Below are positions 11,983 through 23,702 of a stretch of 64,000 nucleotides of DNA, piece by piece (position 1 is the first letter of the stretch; each line of letters opens with the position of its first letter). The DNA comes from Bagarius yarrelli (taxonomy: Eukaryota > Chordata > Actinopteri > Siluriformes > Sisoridae). The notes below the pieces were generated by a model, which saw nothing but the letters and a program-made list of their open reading frames with translations, did not search any database and was not told the origin of the DNA. Location: positions 1,136,001 to 1,200,000 of the forward strand of contig VCAZ01000039.1 in the NCBI GenBank assembly GCA_005784505.1, in the 5' to 3' direction. Both the position numbers and the translations under genes were made by a program.

Positions 11983-12018
<36 letters not shown>
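11983..12018. repeat. (CA)18 microsatellite upstream of exon 7
   Basis: Uninterrupted CA run on the plus strand, (UG)18 in the plxnd1 pre-mRNA. It ends 31 nt before exon 7, where the branch-point or polypyrimidine region would be. Confidence 0.9.
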
Positions 12019-12022
<4 letters not shown>

Positions 12023-12336
12023 TAAAACACTATTCGGGTTCTAACTCCAGTTTTATTCCTGAAAAAACACAATTAACTGATATGCAGCAATTGATATTTA
12101 CTCATTGTTCTGCTTCTGATTTTGACACAATTATAACAAGCATTTTAATTTACAACTCTTTCAATACTGTAATTTTAACTCTCTTCTTTTATAGTAATAA
12201 TAATAATAATAATAATAAAGCTACTCCCAGGTTAGCAAAACTAGGTTGTAGTGTAGTTAAGTATTTATTGATTTGGTAAATAAAGTATATCAATAACATA
12301 AACATCTATAAAGACACCAATCAGATCTCAACTTAC

Positions 12337-12514
12337 CGCTGCCTAAAGGAATCTTGGGAAAGTTGATGGAAGGGGGCAGTGGACACGTCTGGATTTTGGC
12401 TGGGCCGTCGTCCAGGTGCACCGTGGCGACCGTCGCTATGCCAACCCCGTAATCACATTCAAGGCCGAGGCCATCCAAGTCTGGCACGCTTCCGTTCAGC
12501 AAGATCCCCACATG
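12337..12514 (-). CDS. plxnd1: Plexin D1, coding exon 6: Ig-like/TIG-type interdomain region
   Basis: The exon is 178 nt and encodes residues 585-643 plus one base. Acceptor is TTGCTTTCAG, donor GTAAGTTG. The product begins HVGILLNGSVPDLDGLGLEC, then DYGVGIATVATVHLDDGPAK, and ends in IQTCPLPPSINFPKIPLGS. The C.(D/N)YG....T.A and C.LPP pattern matches the segment that links PSI1 to PSI2 in plexin ectodomains. Confidence 0.92.
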
Positions 12515-13309
12515 CTGAAAGCAAGAGATATTAGAGAAATTACAATTTTTTGCTGTTGGAATCATAGCGTGTGTGTGTGTGTGTGGATGGTTATACTATC
12601 CTATTAATTGCATAATATTCAATGAGTTATCGTGATGCCGAAAGCAAGATCGAGACAAAGCGGAGGAGAAAGATGAACTATGTTTTCCCGCATTCCCTTT
12701 TTTTCCATTTCATTAACATTGTCACTACTGTGTGTGTGTGTGTGTGTGTGTGTGAGAGTATGTGGGTGGATGTGTACGCATTTATTTCATTCTCATAATT
12801 TTTTAATCAATGAGCCACTGTGATATCCGAGATGACATTCATGACCGCTATGAATGGTCACGCGTCTCGGTGAGAGTAATCAAATATTTTCAATAAATGA
12901 CAGCGCAGACGAGCACGACGGGGACGGATTGTCCCGCTAATTGATTCAAAGATCAAAGATAGAAGCCTGCTGTCTGAAGTCATAGAATAAGCCGACATTT
13001 TTTAGTCTCTCTTCCTCTCTGTCTTTCTCTCTCGCTCCACCCCGCATGCTATTGTCATAGACTTGGAGCACTTCCTAATAGTGGCGCCAGCTTCCTGCTT
13101 CCTGTTTCCTGTTTGTGCTGGAGCTGAAGCTAGAGCCTGGTGCAGTTTCCTGTAGCCTTGAATTACAGACATCTGGAAGATCCATCCAAAAAGAAGGGCT
13201 CACTTATATTCCTGGGCCAGAATCGATATAATACTCTTTAACTTCCTGATCTACACATTTCTAAATAACGCTATGGGTCAAATTTGACCTGTGAGTAACA
13301 TGAAGGAGA

Positions 13310-13377
13310 TATATGTATAATATATATATATATATATATATATTTATTATTATATTATATATATATATATATATATT
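13310..13377. repeat. (AT)n microsatellite
   Basis: AT dinucleotides with a TTATTATTATATTA interruption in the middle; self-complementary. Confidence 0.9.
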
Positions 13378-14214
13378 AGGTCTTGAGGGGCGGAGTTGTC
13401 ATGCTGAATTTGCTCCATGTATTTTTGATTTTATTTACTAATCTCCCTAACCCAGTCAGGTGATGGTTTTATAATATTCCCAGCTTTAAGGCAATAGTTA
13501 TCTGAGTCAGAGAGGATTTAAGATAAGAGCGTGTGATATGCAGAGGTTTTAAGGTCTACAGCAATATTTGCAAGTTCCATAAAATGGAAAACATAAATCA
13601 ATTTTATTTCGACTGGCTTTCAGGAGATTTCAGATACCGACTTGTAAAGCTGAAAGATAACACCTTGTTCTTTGGAAGATAACAACCTCGGCTACACAGA
13701 TGGCGGGAAAATGCTTTAATACAGCCAGAAAAGATTTGTTACGAGTAATGACTAAAGTATTAGCCCAATGTTAGCATTTAGAGCTCAAATAACACCAATA
13801 CAGGTCATAAATGTTGGTCTTAAAGAATGTGGAGAGACAAGAGCTGGAAAAATTGGATCATTTTGTGGTGTTGATTTCAAAGATTGTTTGTTTTAGCCCC
13901 AGAATCATTGACCTATTTAGAACATAAAATAGAACATATTTTACAAAACACTTATATTTTTGATGTGATCTTAAAGGTTAATTGGCAAATGTTAACCCTT
14001 TTTTGCGTGTAAATTAGTCTGATCTTTATACTGACTGCAGAAGGTCTGAAGTTCTAGCTTCTTTATTGGCCAAGAAACGCACAAGAAGGAGTCTGACACA
14101 CAAGTAAAGCAACCAATTACAATTTGATTTTGTCAAGAGTCATGCTTAGGGGCGTGTCCCTGAAAAAATAGATCGGCATGCAACAGATTGTTAATTTAAG
14201 ACAGTGCAATATAA

Positions 14215-14231
14215 GTATATATATATACCAT

Positions 14232-14281
<50 letters not shown>

Positions 14282-14283
14282 TA
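14215..14283. repeat. (AT)n microsatellite
   Basis: Imperfect AT dinucleotide run of about 70 bp with short ACCATT and AATA interruptions. Confidence 0.9.
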
Positions 14284-14361
14284 ATAAAATTATATAATGG
14301 GTAGTAGGTGTGGGCTCTGAGGTTGTGAATAATCTGTTATGGCCTGGTTAGCAATAGCAGG

Positions 14362-14790
14362 AAGGTGGTATCCTTAAGGGTTAAGCTGTTGGACTGCTGA
14401 TTGCAGAATCGTGGCTTTGACTCCCAGGACCACAAAGGTCGCATTTACACTGCTTGATGCTCAATTTTGATTTGACTATATTACATTTTATTTGACGATA
14501 ATATTTGAAGTACGCCTCGCATTGACTAATAAAAATCCGATCGTCTGTTTACATAAAAGAAGTTAATGCACATATCTGATTCCAATCTGATCTATTATAA
14601 CATATAAACGAGGCCTGAAACCGATCTGAAAATATCGAAATCCATGTGGTTTTTCCTGATTAAAAGATTGCTGCTGGGCCCCTGAGCAAGGCCCTTAGTC
14701 CTCAACTGCTTATGTGATAAATACTTATGTGATAGTCGCTCTGGATGAGGTTGTCTCTGGATAAGGTTGTCCAAATTCTGTAAATGTCTT
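14362..14790 (+). repeat. SINE family B copy split by an insertion of about 215 bp
   Basis: The head (TTAAGGGTTAAGCTGTTGGA, GACTGCTGATTGCAGAATC) runs to about 14450. The tail begins at about 14666 (GCTGGGCCCCTGAGCAAGGC) and ends TCTGTAAATGT near 14790. The middle, about 14451-14665, is unrelated AT-rich DNA and looks like a later insertion, perhaps a MITE. Confidence 0.55.
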
Positions 14791-15021
14791 CTCAACAACA
14801 AATAATTCTCACGATGCTGAAACCTTCTGTTAGATGCAGCTGAGTTTGTTTGTAACGATTTCGTATAAATTCTAAATCTAGCAAGTTTGTAAACATCATT
14901 AATCATCAGCAACTTTATTTGAAATGCGTGTGCTGGACTGATTTCTATGCGACGGGCTTTATAAAATAGAAAATGTCATGGACATCGTTTGGTTTGTGCC
15001 CATGATGTCCATGTTGATTAC

Positions 15022-15148
15022 CGTAATGCCAGCCGTGCGGCTGAACTCAGCCGGAGTAAAGGTCATAGAAGGACACTGCTGTGGCCCTTCACCCATACTG
15101 ATCCACGAATGCGCCACACCGCTGGAACACTCCTGCTGAACCGAGCAC
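15022..15148 (-). CDS. plxnd1: Plexin D1, coding exon 5: first PSI domain, C-terminal half
   Basis: The exon is 127 nt: it completes codon 542 (Arg) and encodes residues 543-584. Acceptor is TTTGTGCAG. The donor is GTAATC, weaker than the others, with ACG before it. The product starts CSVQQECSSGVAHSWISMGE and continues GPQQCPSMTFTPAEFSRTAG. With exon 4 it supplies all eight cysteines of the first PSI domain. The chain then enters the Ig-like/TIG-type region. Confidence 0.9.
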
Positions 15149-15900
15149 CTGCACAAACCAGAGAGGATTATGGGAAAATGGTATGGTTCAGAAGCGAATA
15201 AATAATGTATTTAGAGACGGCCAGAGGGCAGGCAAACATAGCGCAGCCATTATAGAAGTAACCTCTTATCAAGAAACGGGGCATTTTTGAAAAAGCCCAG
15301 ATCACCAATCACCGGCACGGGTGTGGGTTTGATTTTCTCACACACGTTCCCATGACAACTGCCCCGCTGGCATAGAGATCAGAGTGCTGTTAATTCCATT
15401 AAAAAGGCTAACAAGACCAGTCTTTATCTACGCATGAGTAAGTGTGTGTGTGTAAATGAGAACGGGCCTATTAAACGCGGAATTCCCTTTAAGACAGAGG
15501 CCCTTTTATTATGACTTATGTTACAAATGGTAATCCAAATATTCCCGTTCATTGCTCTATTAAACACTGCCCACATGCATACTTTCCCACTGTCCTTATC
15601 ACACACTCACGCACACATACAATCACAGAGCAAGGTCACACTGCCCTTAAACTACAGTAGACCCCATTTAGGTGTAATGGACTACTTTTCTAGTTACATT
15701 AGACATTGTTATGTCCTTAATATAAGGTTATTAGCACTTTTAGACACTTTAAAGCAACATAGTCTGGGAAAATGAACAAAAAATTATTAAAACTGGGATT
15801 AGGATTCATGGACTTCTTACAACTTCTGACTTTCCTATTTATAAGGAGTTAGAATTCCTATATAAGGAGTTTTTTATAGTCAGTGTTTCCTATAGTACTT

Positions 15901-16080
15901 TTACATTTACAAAATTGTGGCAGAGTAACTTACATTCTCTGCCAATCTATTTTATACATCTGAGAAATTGGGGGTTAAGGGCCTTTCTCAGGAGCCCAAC
16001 AGTGGCAGCTTGGTGATGGTGGAAATCAAACCCTGATCTTCCAATTAGCAACACCTTAAACACTGTGCTACCACTTCCCT
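15901..16080 (-). repeat. SINE family B, minus orientation
   Basis: Reads as the reverse complement of the family: TTTACATTTACAAAATTGTG (tail end), GGGGTTAAGGGCCTTTCTCA, GGAGCCCAACAGTGGCAGCT, then CTGATCTTCCAATTAGCAAC and GTGCTACCACTTCCCT (head). Confidence 0.7.
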
Positions 16081-16094
16081 ATAGGTCTCTATAG

Positions 16095-16430
16095 TAACCT
16101 ATATAGTTGAAAGGTTTTAAACACCTTGCCAAGACTAAAACCCTGTCCCAGCATGACAATAACCCTGTGCACACATGTTTGGACTGAAAGAATTTGAGTT
16201 TTTTGCACCTTCACTCCACTAAACACCTTTGGGATGAACTGAAACACAGACTCACAATCAGTTTTAAGATTTCACTGAATTGTGTCTGAATAAACACAAA
16301 TCTCCACAGTCACATGACACAATCTAGCAGAAAGGTGTCTTTCCAGAGGTCTGTTGGTTACTAGAGAACTAAAAGTAAGGCTAAATCTAAGCGACAGGCA
16401 GATGTCCAGAAACTTTTGGCCATGTAACCC
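16095..16430 (+). mobile_element. Tc1/mariner-like transposon relic, 3' part
   Basis: It contains AAACACCTTTGGGATGAACT, which corresponds to the 'EHLW/FGDEL' block that ends the DDE region of Tc1-like transposases. It ends CAGAAACTTTTGGCCATGTA, a family terminus. The frame is broken throughout, so it is inactive. The copy at 29068-29500 is the same family in reverse. Confidence 0.6.
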
Positions 16431-17151
16431 TTATTTTTAGGCAGGAAAATCTGTCCTGCCCAGAAATATACTTAAGCCAATGTCAAAAGGTTGCTGCTTT
16501 CAAATACAATTCGAATACAGGCAAATGGAAATGTAAATCACGGAATTAAGTAAATCGAAAGCCTTTTACTTTAACTGAAGTATAAATTCCTCAAACTGAT
16601 AATAATGAAAATGAAGATTAAGTCAAGATACCGTGTAAAATGTTAATCCCTATAGCTGGGTTTACACTGTGCTAATTGCATCATCAGGTTTGTCATTGGT
16701 TCTTAGTTTGACGGTTGTCGTAGAAGTCGTCACACTGTAGGAAAGTGTGTAAAATCTTCTGAAATTGCCAGAATTTCATCGTAGGAATAGAAAACTGTCA
16801 AACTAGCGATCGAAGACAACGGATTTTAGCATAGCATAGGAGAATCTTTTCTAGCATATGAGAATCTTTTAGGTTTTTCATATTTGTCCCAAATTGTGGC
16901 CAAAATCGTACTGTGTAAGCACGGCTTATTATATTGAAATTTACAGCGTTTACCAATGTGGGATTATTTGTACGGCTCTGGGGTTTTCTTTTGTCATTTT
17001 CTCTTATCTTGCGAAAGTTTGCTGTAGCTGAGTGCTAACATTGCTAGCAGCAAATCCTCCATGCTGACTTTTGTATTTACAAGTGGTATCGGTCTTTGGT
17101 ATCAAACTGTTTTCTACATGATACCGATACTATTATTGGTTTTGGTGCATC

Positions 17152-17206
17152 CCTAGTTAAGGGCCATGCCCAGGGGCCCAGCAGTAGCAGATTGGTGGTG
17201 CTGAAA
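17152..17206 (-). repeat. SINE family B fragment
   Basis: Only the central part remains: AGTTAAGGGCCATGCCCAGG then GGCCCAGCAGTAGCAGATTG, reverse to the family. Confidence 0.5.
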
Positions 17207-18315
17207 ATTTACTCAATCAGCACTATGTTGTCAAAAGGGACATTTTTCTCATTTTTAAGAAACACGAAATTAAATTCTTTTACATAAGGGACATGAATCT
17301 AGTTGGACTACCTGGGCTAGAATTCAGGAACAGACCTACAGTAGCAAGATTGTGTGCGTGTGTGTGTGTGTGTGTGTGTCTAAGCTTTTATAGCAACTCT
17401 GAGACGGTCAGAGCCAAGAGGTCAGCATAGCTGCCGAAAATAGAAGAGAATGAGACTAGCATTGCTGAAAAATCCCCCAGATACACACACACACACACAC
17501 AACACACACACAGAGTTCTTCCAAAGCACATGAAATTTGGTTTCATCATTTTATAGCACTATATAAAAGTCAGTATTACTAAGCAGAGCAAATTTCTTTT
17601 GTCTTTAACTTGTCCGAGAAGAAATTGCTACCCTTTTTTAAGGAACGTCTAATTTTTGAGCATGAGAATATTTGTAAACCTATAAAAAACTATATTTTTT
17701 AGATATTTGCAGCGTCACAAGCTAAACCATTAATATGTATAGGTTATGTCCCTTCGAAAAAAACTCTTGAATGGCAGTATAATTCTATTAATAATGATCA
17801 ATTGAGGCCAAGCAGAATGACCTTGCTGACTTTACCCCCACACACTCATCCACACACACACACTTACACAATAGAAACGATGTCATGATGTGCATGTTTA
17901 ACATCTGGTGTATTATAGTCATTACAGTGTCTTGCATCTTCAAAGCCATGTATGTACACAGCGCGCGCATTACACACTCGACTGCACAGGCGAATACGCT
18001 CGGCTAAAAAGATTCCCAGTCTGCTCTGAAATTTCTCCCTGAATGAGCTAGTGTGGTGGCAACATCAACAGGCCTTTGTCAGAAGGTCAGATGAATAAAA
18101 ATGGGGGGATTCAGTGTGAGGGTTCAGACGTTGCGTTTTTTTCCCCCTTAGCTTTCTTATGTTTAAGCTAGGACAAAACATAAAGATGACAGTTTGACTA
18201 TTTGTATGCTAGCTAAGATTACATTTGAGCTTTGAATTGCTCATAAAAATCATAAAGTAACTAAACGTCCATAATGAATAGATGTCGGCTGTGTCTGTTA
18301 TATGACAAGTTATCC

Positions 18316-18377
18316 TCTCTCTCTCTCTCCCTCTCTTTCTCTCTCTCCCACTCTCTCTCTCTCTCTTTCTCTCTCTT
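18316..18377. repeat. (CT)n microsatellite
   Basis: About 60 bp of CT dinucleotides with CCC and TTT interruptions. Confidence 0.9.
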
Positions 18378-18399
18378 GCTTTGCATCCTCGTGAACCGT

Positions 18400-18600
18400 T
18401 TTTTACTGTTTTGCATCTGATTTTTATTTGGCACAGGTTTTCTGCTGGATGCCCTTCCCTTTTTTCACCCAGACACTGAGAGTTAACCCCTTAGTGGCTG
18501 GGCTGGTTCCCTACCCATGAATGGATACCATGTCTCAATGGTGGAAGCACAGGATTCTTAGCCCCTGGACTACCAGAGACTCAACGTGTTATTGTTCCTA
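18400..18600 (+). repeat. Interspersed fish repeat with 'GCTGGATGCCCTTCC' motif
   Basis: Carries CTGCTGGATGCCCTTCCCTT, GGGCTGGTTCCCTACCCATG and TTAGCCCCTGGACTACCAGA. These are core motifs of a dispersed repeat widely seen in fish genomes, recognised from memory. Family name not known to me. Confidence 0.5.
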
Positions 18601-19589
18601 TGCACGGTAAAACATTTTAAAATGGTTTAAAGCCTTTTAGACGATTATCGCAAATTAACCTCAAACTGCTGTCTGCCTGTATCCAGGATAGCATAGTTAT
18701 CTAGCCAATGCTGTTTAATGCATATTGGTTTTTTTTTAAATAAATTAAGGCAACAGGGGGGTGCTTTAACTATTAAGTAGATGTTGATTGAGTTCATTAT
18801 ACCAACCTGCTATGATAATTACAGTGTTTTGTGGCCAAAGTTCCACATACACTAATTATTATTAAAGAAAATAAAATACTACTACTAACATATAAAGCAC
18901 TCAACTTGAACTTCTGTATTATTATTATTATTATTATTATTATGATCCTCCAAACCTGCTTAGATCAAACGGTGCAGGTTATTTATTGGTACCTCATATA
19001 ATAAAGACTACAGCAAGGGGGCAGGGTTTTCTTTTACAAAGCTCCACAGTTATAGAACAACCCCTCCAACTAGTGCTCGGGACACACTCTCAGCGCACAC
19101 ATTTATTCAGCCAAGCCTTAAATCTGTGGGTTTTTCTTAGGTGAAGGAGCAGAATTGGGAGGGATGATGGATATAGAGTGTTTGGTGAACTGGGATATTT
19201 GTCTTTTCCTTCACTCTTACACGTTTACTCAGGTTTGTTGAAGGTGGTGTGGTGGGCCAGCTCTTATTCCAGAGATCCCTCATGTATGTGTTACCTTCTG
19301 GCTCTCCCTTTTAGTTATGTCCACAATCTATACAATGTGTCTTTAATTTTCACAGTCTTTCGTTCTTACTGTATTATTTGTGTAAAGCTGATTTAAGACA
19401 CTGTTAAAGGTGTAAGACAAATAAAAATGAATTGAATTGAATTATTATTAAAAATGTATCATTTAAAAAAAACGTTTTACATATTGACAAGCACGGGATT
19501 CTTCTTTTAAACTTTTAAGAATAAGGATACAAATGTTATTTCCTGGTTTATAATAGCTACACTCGTATTTGACGCATCTAAATCAGAAA

Positions 19590-19800
19590 AGAGGGTGGGG
19601 CCTGTGCACACCCATGTTGTTTCGCCCTGGCGTTCCGGGCTCAATTCTGGCTTGGGTCCCTTCCGGTCCCACCTCTCTCTCTGTCTCCCCTATTTCATCC
19701 CTCTGTCCTATCAATAAATGCAGAAAATGCAAAGTGTGTCCTGGCGGCAAAACTGTGAAAAACGGTGGGAAAAAAAAGGAAACTGAAAAAAAAGTAAAAT
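19590..19800 (+). repeat. Interspersed fish repeat ending CAATAAATGCAGAAAATGC
   Basis: Carries GTTCCGGGCTCAATTCTGGC (B-box-like), then TGGGTCCCTTCCGGTCCCAC and a CTCTGTCTCCCC stretch, with a 3' end TATCAATAAATGCAGAAAAT. The layout is that of a tRNA-derived SINE family found in many teleosts. Confidence 0.5.
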
Positions 19801-20269
19801 CATAAAGTGACCCTTCATTTTTTAAAATTTTCGATTCACAGTAAAAGCTTTTGACACCTTTTTAGAGGTAATCAGCAAAAACAGAGTCTAGTGAGGAAAT
19901 GTCTATTTCTGCCATGGCATAGGTGAAAACAGGAACTAACAGAAAACTGAAGTAACAGAAACATGCAGCTATAAATAGATTAAAGGTATGACAGCCTTTC
20001 TGTCTCTTCTCAGCCCTGATTTCGTATTGGATGGTATCACACTTTTAAATTGCTTTGGGTTTAACCATCTGGCATGAGGATACATGTAAATGAAACATTA
20101 TCACTTGTCTTAAAAAACATGCGGTTAGGAAAGGTGTGTGACGCTGAAGTGGTGGCACTGAAACAGAAAGAGATTATTGAGGAAGTGATTGCGAAAAACC
20201 TTAATACTGACATTAATGATGAAATCATGTGATATGCCGTAGGTTCGAATAATGCTAAAGGGCCATTAC

Positions 20270-20370
20270 CTGCTTTCCAGTGAACACCAGCCGCAATAAG
20301 CATCGCTGGCACCGAGACAGTCGCCACATGACGTGTACTGACCACATCCAGACACTCGCACCCGCAGGAG
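20270..20370 (-). CDS. plxnd1: Plexin D1, coding exon 4: first PSI domain, N-terminal half
   Basis: The exon is 101 nt and encodes residues 509-541 plus two bases of codon 542. The acceptor is a good polypyrimidine tract ending TTTGTAG; the donor is GTAATG. The product LLRVRVSGCGQYTSCGDCLG then ASDAYCGWCSLES is a textbook PSI start (C..YTSCGDC....D.YCGWC). PSI modules sit below the sema propeller and orient it. All the cysteines expected here are present. Confidence 0.92.
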
Positions 20371-21891
20371 CTACAAAGAAAACACACAAAAATTTTAATA
20401 TATGAAATTAGGGAAAATATAGTTTGGCATTCTGCGTAGGTCATATTATCTAAAAAGGATGAATGTCAGTTAATTTGTTACTGTAACATACATGGCAAAT
20501 TTTAACTATCAAATTTTTTAACCACAAAAATAAACATTTTTTTCTTCAGTCAAATACTTTTCTTTAAACTAGGTTTTCCTGGAACTTTTTTCATTAACGT
20601 TTTTCTTCTTCTTTTTTTTTTTTTTAAGCACAAACCCCCTTTTTTCAGATATTTCTCCTTCCTGAAAATATATTTTTTTAACATATTAAATATTATTTTT
20701 GCTCATTCAAAATCGTCAGCAGCTGAAAATATTCCCTTACTTTTCCTTCTGCCTCTCTGTCTATCTTTCTGTTTTCTCTCTCTCTTTCACTTTTAATTTC
20801 TGTCTGATCCATTTTGGATTTACATTGTTCTTTTTTTCGGTCTCTCTATTTATCTTTCTGCTTTTCTGTTTAGCTTTCTGTCTCTCTGTATTTTTGTATG
20901 ACCCGTTGGTTGTCTATCTCTTTTTTTCTTTTTCCCTTCTTCCATTATTATTGTCTTCATTCCGTCTGTCTGTCAATCTTTCTGTAACTCTGTTTTTCTT
21001 TCTGTAGATGTCTGTCTGTGTCTCTGTATCTCTAAGTGTCTCTCTTTTTGTCCTTGTTTCTCTGTCTGTCTGTCTTCCTCTTGCTTTTTCTGTCTTTCTG
21101 TCTACACTGTCTGCCAGTCTTGGTCAGTCTGATGTTTCTCTCTCTCTCTGTCTCTGTCTTTTTCTATGTTTGTCCCACATTCTGTCTAACTTCGTCATCT
21201 CGCATCTCTGTCTCTTTAACAGCCATGTTGTAAAATATAAATTTCCTAGTTGCAAAATAGTAAAAAAAAAAAAAAAAAAGTTCCCCTTATCCTCCTTAAA
21301 ATATATCTATCCTCTTAACATGTCTGTTATTTTCCTCTCAAACTCATATATTTACTCGGGAATAAAAGTTTATTACATTCATAATTGTGAGATTTTGACT
21401 CGATTTGATGATGTAACCATTGAATCAATAATGTTTTTTCAGTTACACAACAGCAGAGAACCAGTTTTCCGAAAACCGTTCAACGTTTTCTCCTGTCATT
21501 CGAGGACTAGAGGTTTATTAGGCATGCAAATATTGCCATAGTGTATTTAATTAGAAACCAGATAATTTGCATGAATAAAATTTACATAAAATGCAAATTC
21601 CGGAGAAAAAAAATACCTGAAAAAAAAAACTTTCTTAAATAGAAATGTTTCATCACTTTGCCTGTTAATGATAGTGATATCTCTTCAACTTCTGTTTCTA
21701 AATCTTATTAGTGTGTCAAAGTTAGCTTCTGGCTTATTTTTGCCAGAATGTTAATTAAATATTTTAATTAACAATAAAAAATAAAAAAAATCAGGAATTC
21801 CAGGTGTTCTTACACCTTTGACTGGCGGTGTGTTGATCAGTTAACACTAATAATACTGTTATGTCGAACAGCCTACAGCAGATGCCCTTAA

Positions 21892-21922
<31 letters not shown>

Positions 21923-23570
21923 CACACACAACATATGCTTAGGCAGCTTGTCAGGTCATATCTCAGTTTTGTATGGCTGCAGTTCTCATGTGACTCGGGG
22001 CTCACACGTCGATTTTCACGCGCTTCTGCATTCGCATTCGATTTCACACCTGGCAATAAACGGCGTGCTCTGATACGACACGCCTAATGTTCCCCATCAC
22101 ACGAAGCGACTACAAAACTATTAAAAGAAACGTGAGACAAAGCGAGAGACAACTGTACAATTCCACCAATCAGAATCAGCGGAGATGATGAACTAATAGC
22201 TGGGAGAAAGAAAATAACGTTACGCCGTGATTCGACTTTTCAGAGACGAAGTAAGGGAGACTAATTGATGACGTAATCATATTTCACGATCTAATTGATG
22301 AGAATAATTTAATCAGCAGAGGTTATTGATAAATATCATCTATTTTCAGGGTGTAATGCGAATGTGCATGTCACCCCCCCACCCCCACCCCCTTCTTTCT
22401 CTCTGTCTGTCTGTCTCTCTGTCTGCCTCTCTCTCTTTCGCACTGGTTCTCTCTCTTATTCCATCTCTCTCTCTTTCTGACTCTATCTCTCTCTCTGCCT
22501 CACTCTCCCTTTCTCTTGCTCTCTTACTTGAATTTTTTTTTTATGTCTCTCTGCCTCCCTCCTTCTCTCTCACTCCATTTCTCTCTGCTTTTTTCTCTTT
22601 CTTTTTCTCCTCCTCACTCTCCCTTTCTCTTGCTGTCTTACTGGATTTCTTTTTCATTTTTTTCTGCCTCCCTCCCCCTCTCTCACTCCATTTCTTTCTC
22701 CTTTTTTCTCTTTCTCTGTCTTTTTCTCTGCCTCACTCTACCTTACTCCTGCTCGCTCACTGTAGTTTTTTTTCTGTCTTTCTACCTCCCTTACTCTCTC
22801 TCTCACTGGCTTTCTCTTTTACTCTGTCTCTATTTTTATGTCTGTCCTGTTGTATATCCCTTTCAATTTGTCTGTCTCTTATGTCTGTCTTCTTCTTTTC
22901 CCCACAGGATCTCTCTTTTACTCTGTCTTTCTTTCCTTCTGTTTGTTTCTCCGCCTTCCTCTCTCTCAATAGATTTCGATTTAACTTTTTCCTCACACTT
23001 TTTGTCTCTCTCTCACACACACACACATACACACTGTATTTCTACCGATCCTACCTTTGTCTGTCTCCCTGTATCTCCCACCATCTTTTTTTATTTTTCT
23101 GTCTCTCCCCCTCTGTTACATCTCTGTTTGTCCTCTTACTTTTTTTTCTCCTTTATAGAATATCAGTCTCTCTGTAGCTCACGTGTCTCTGTCTGCCTCT
23201 GTTATTTGTTTATTAGTTTGTTCTTGTCTCTGTCTCTTTTCAGGACATTTTTTTTTCTTTTAAAACTTTTTTCTTATCCAAATCACTAAAATCCCAGATG
23301 TTTTTTTCTACTAAATTAATTATTTCCCATTATCTTATCTTTAATTAAATATTTTTTGTCAGACCCTTGTTTTTGTTTTGTTTTTTATATCCAAAAAATT
23401 AGTTCTTGAAGTTTATTTCCCCCCAAAATAATTTTCTTATAATTTAATATCATAATGTTAATTATTATGTTTTTCTCCTTCTAATGTTTTTCCCCACATG
23501 TTATTACGGAAAAAACAGCTTTTTATAGTTTCCGACAGTATGGGTTAATTCTGCTGCTGTAAATACTCAC
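20371..23570. other. plxnd1 intron 3
   Basis: A 3.2-kb intron with pyrimidine-rich stretches at 20740-21225 and 22380-23240, a (CA)n run at 21892-21929 and poly(A)/poly(T) runs. The long open frames here are CT-repeat artefacts. No gene. Confidence 0.65.
22380..23240. repeat. Degenerate (CT)n pyrimidine-rich block
   Basis: About 860 bp almost free of purines on the plus strand (CTCTCT, TTTCTC, CCTCCC). A sub-unit of about 120 bp, 'CTCTCTCACTCCATTTCT...CTCCCTTTCTCTTGCT.TCTTACTGGATTT', recurs two or three times, so there is higher-order duplication. Confidence 0.85.
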
Positions 23571-23702
23571 ATGGTGACTCGTCATGAGGTACAAGTAATT
23601 TTTATCGTTCGGGTCAAAGGTCATCACATGATGCACCGGTTCTCCAGCAGGAAGCCTTAAAGACCACTGGTTGGCCACTGAAAGGTTGCGCAGTAGAGAC
23701 AG
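23571..23702 (-). CDS. plxnd1: Plexin D1, coding exon 3: end of the sema domain
   Basis: The exon is 132 nt and encodes residues 465-508, phase 0 to phase 0. Acceptor is CGTAACAG and donor GTGAGT. It reads LSLLRNLSVANQWSLRLPAG then EPVHHVMTFDPNDKNYLYLM and TSHH. The EPVHHVM.FDP.....LYLMTSH block is highly characteristic of plexin D1 and forms the last sema blade, just before the PSI domain. The first 15 residues diverge more from the human protein as I remember it than the rest does. Confidence 0.92.

Larger units (their letters stand above)
12515..15021. other. plxnd1 intron 5
   Basis: A 2.5-kb intron with short (TG)n runs (12570-12585, 12731-12753), two (AT)n tracts (13310-13377, 14215-14283) and a SINE split by an insertion (14362-14790). 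No gene seen. Confidence 0.6.
15149..20269. other. plxnd1 intron 4
   Basis: A 5.1-kb intron containing SINE B copies (15901-16080, 17152-17206), a Tc1-like relic (16095-16430), short CA/TG runs (about 17350-17380, 17480-17510), (CT)n (18316-18377) and two more interspersed repeats (18400-18600, 19590-19800). Nothing coding is visible. Confidence 0.6.
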
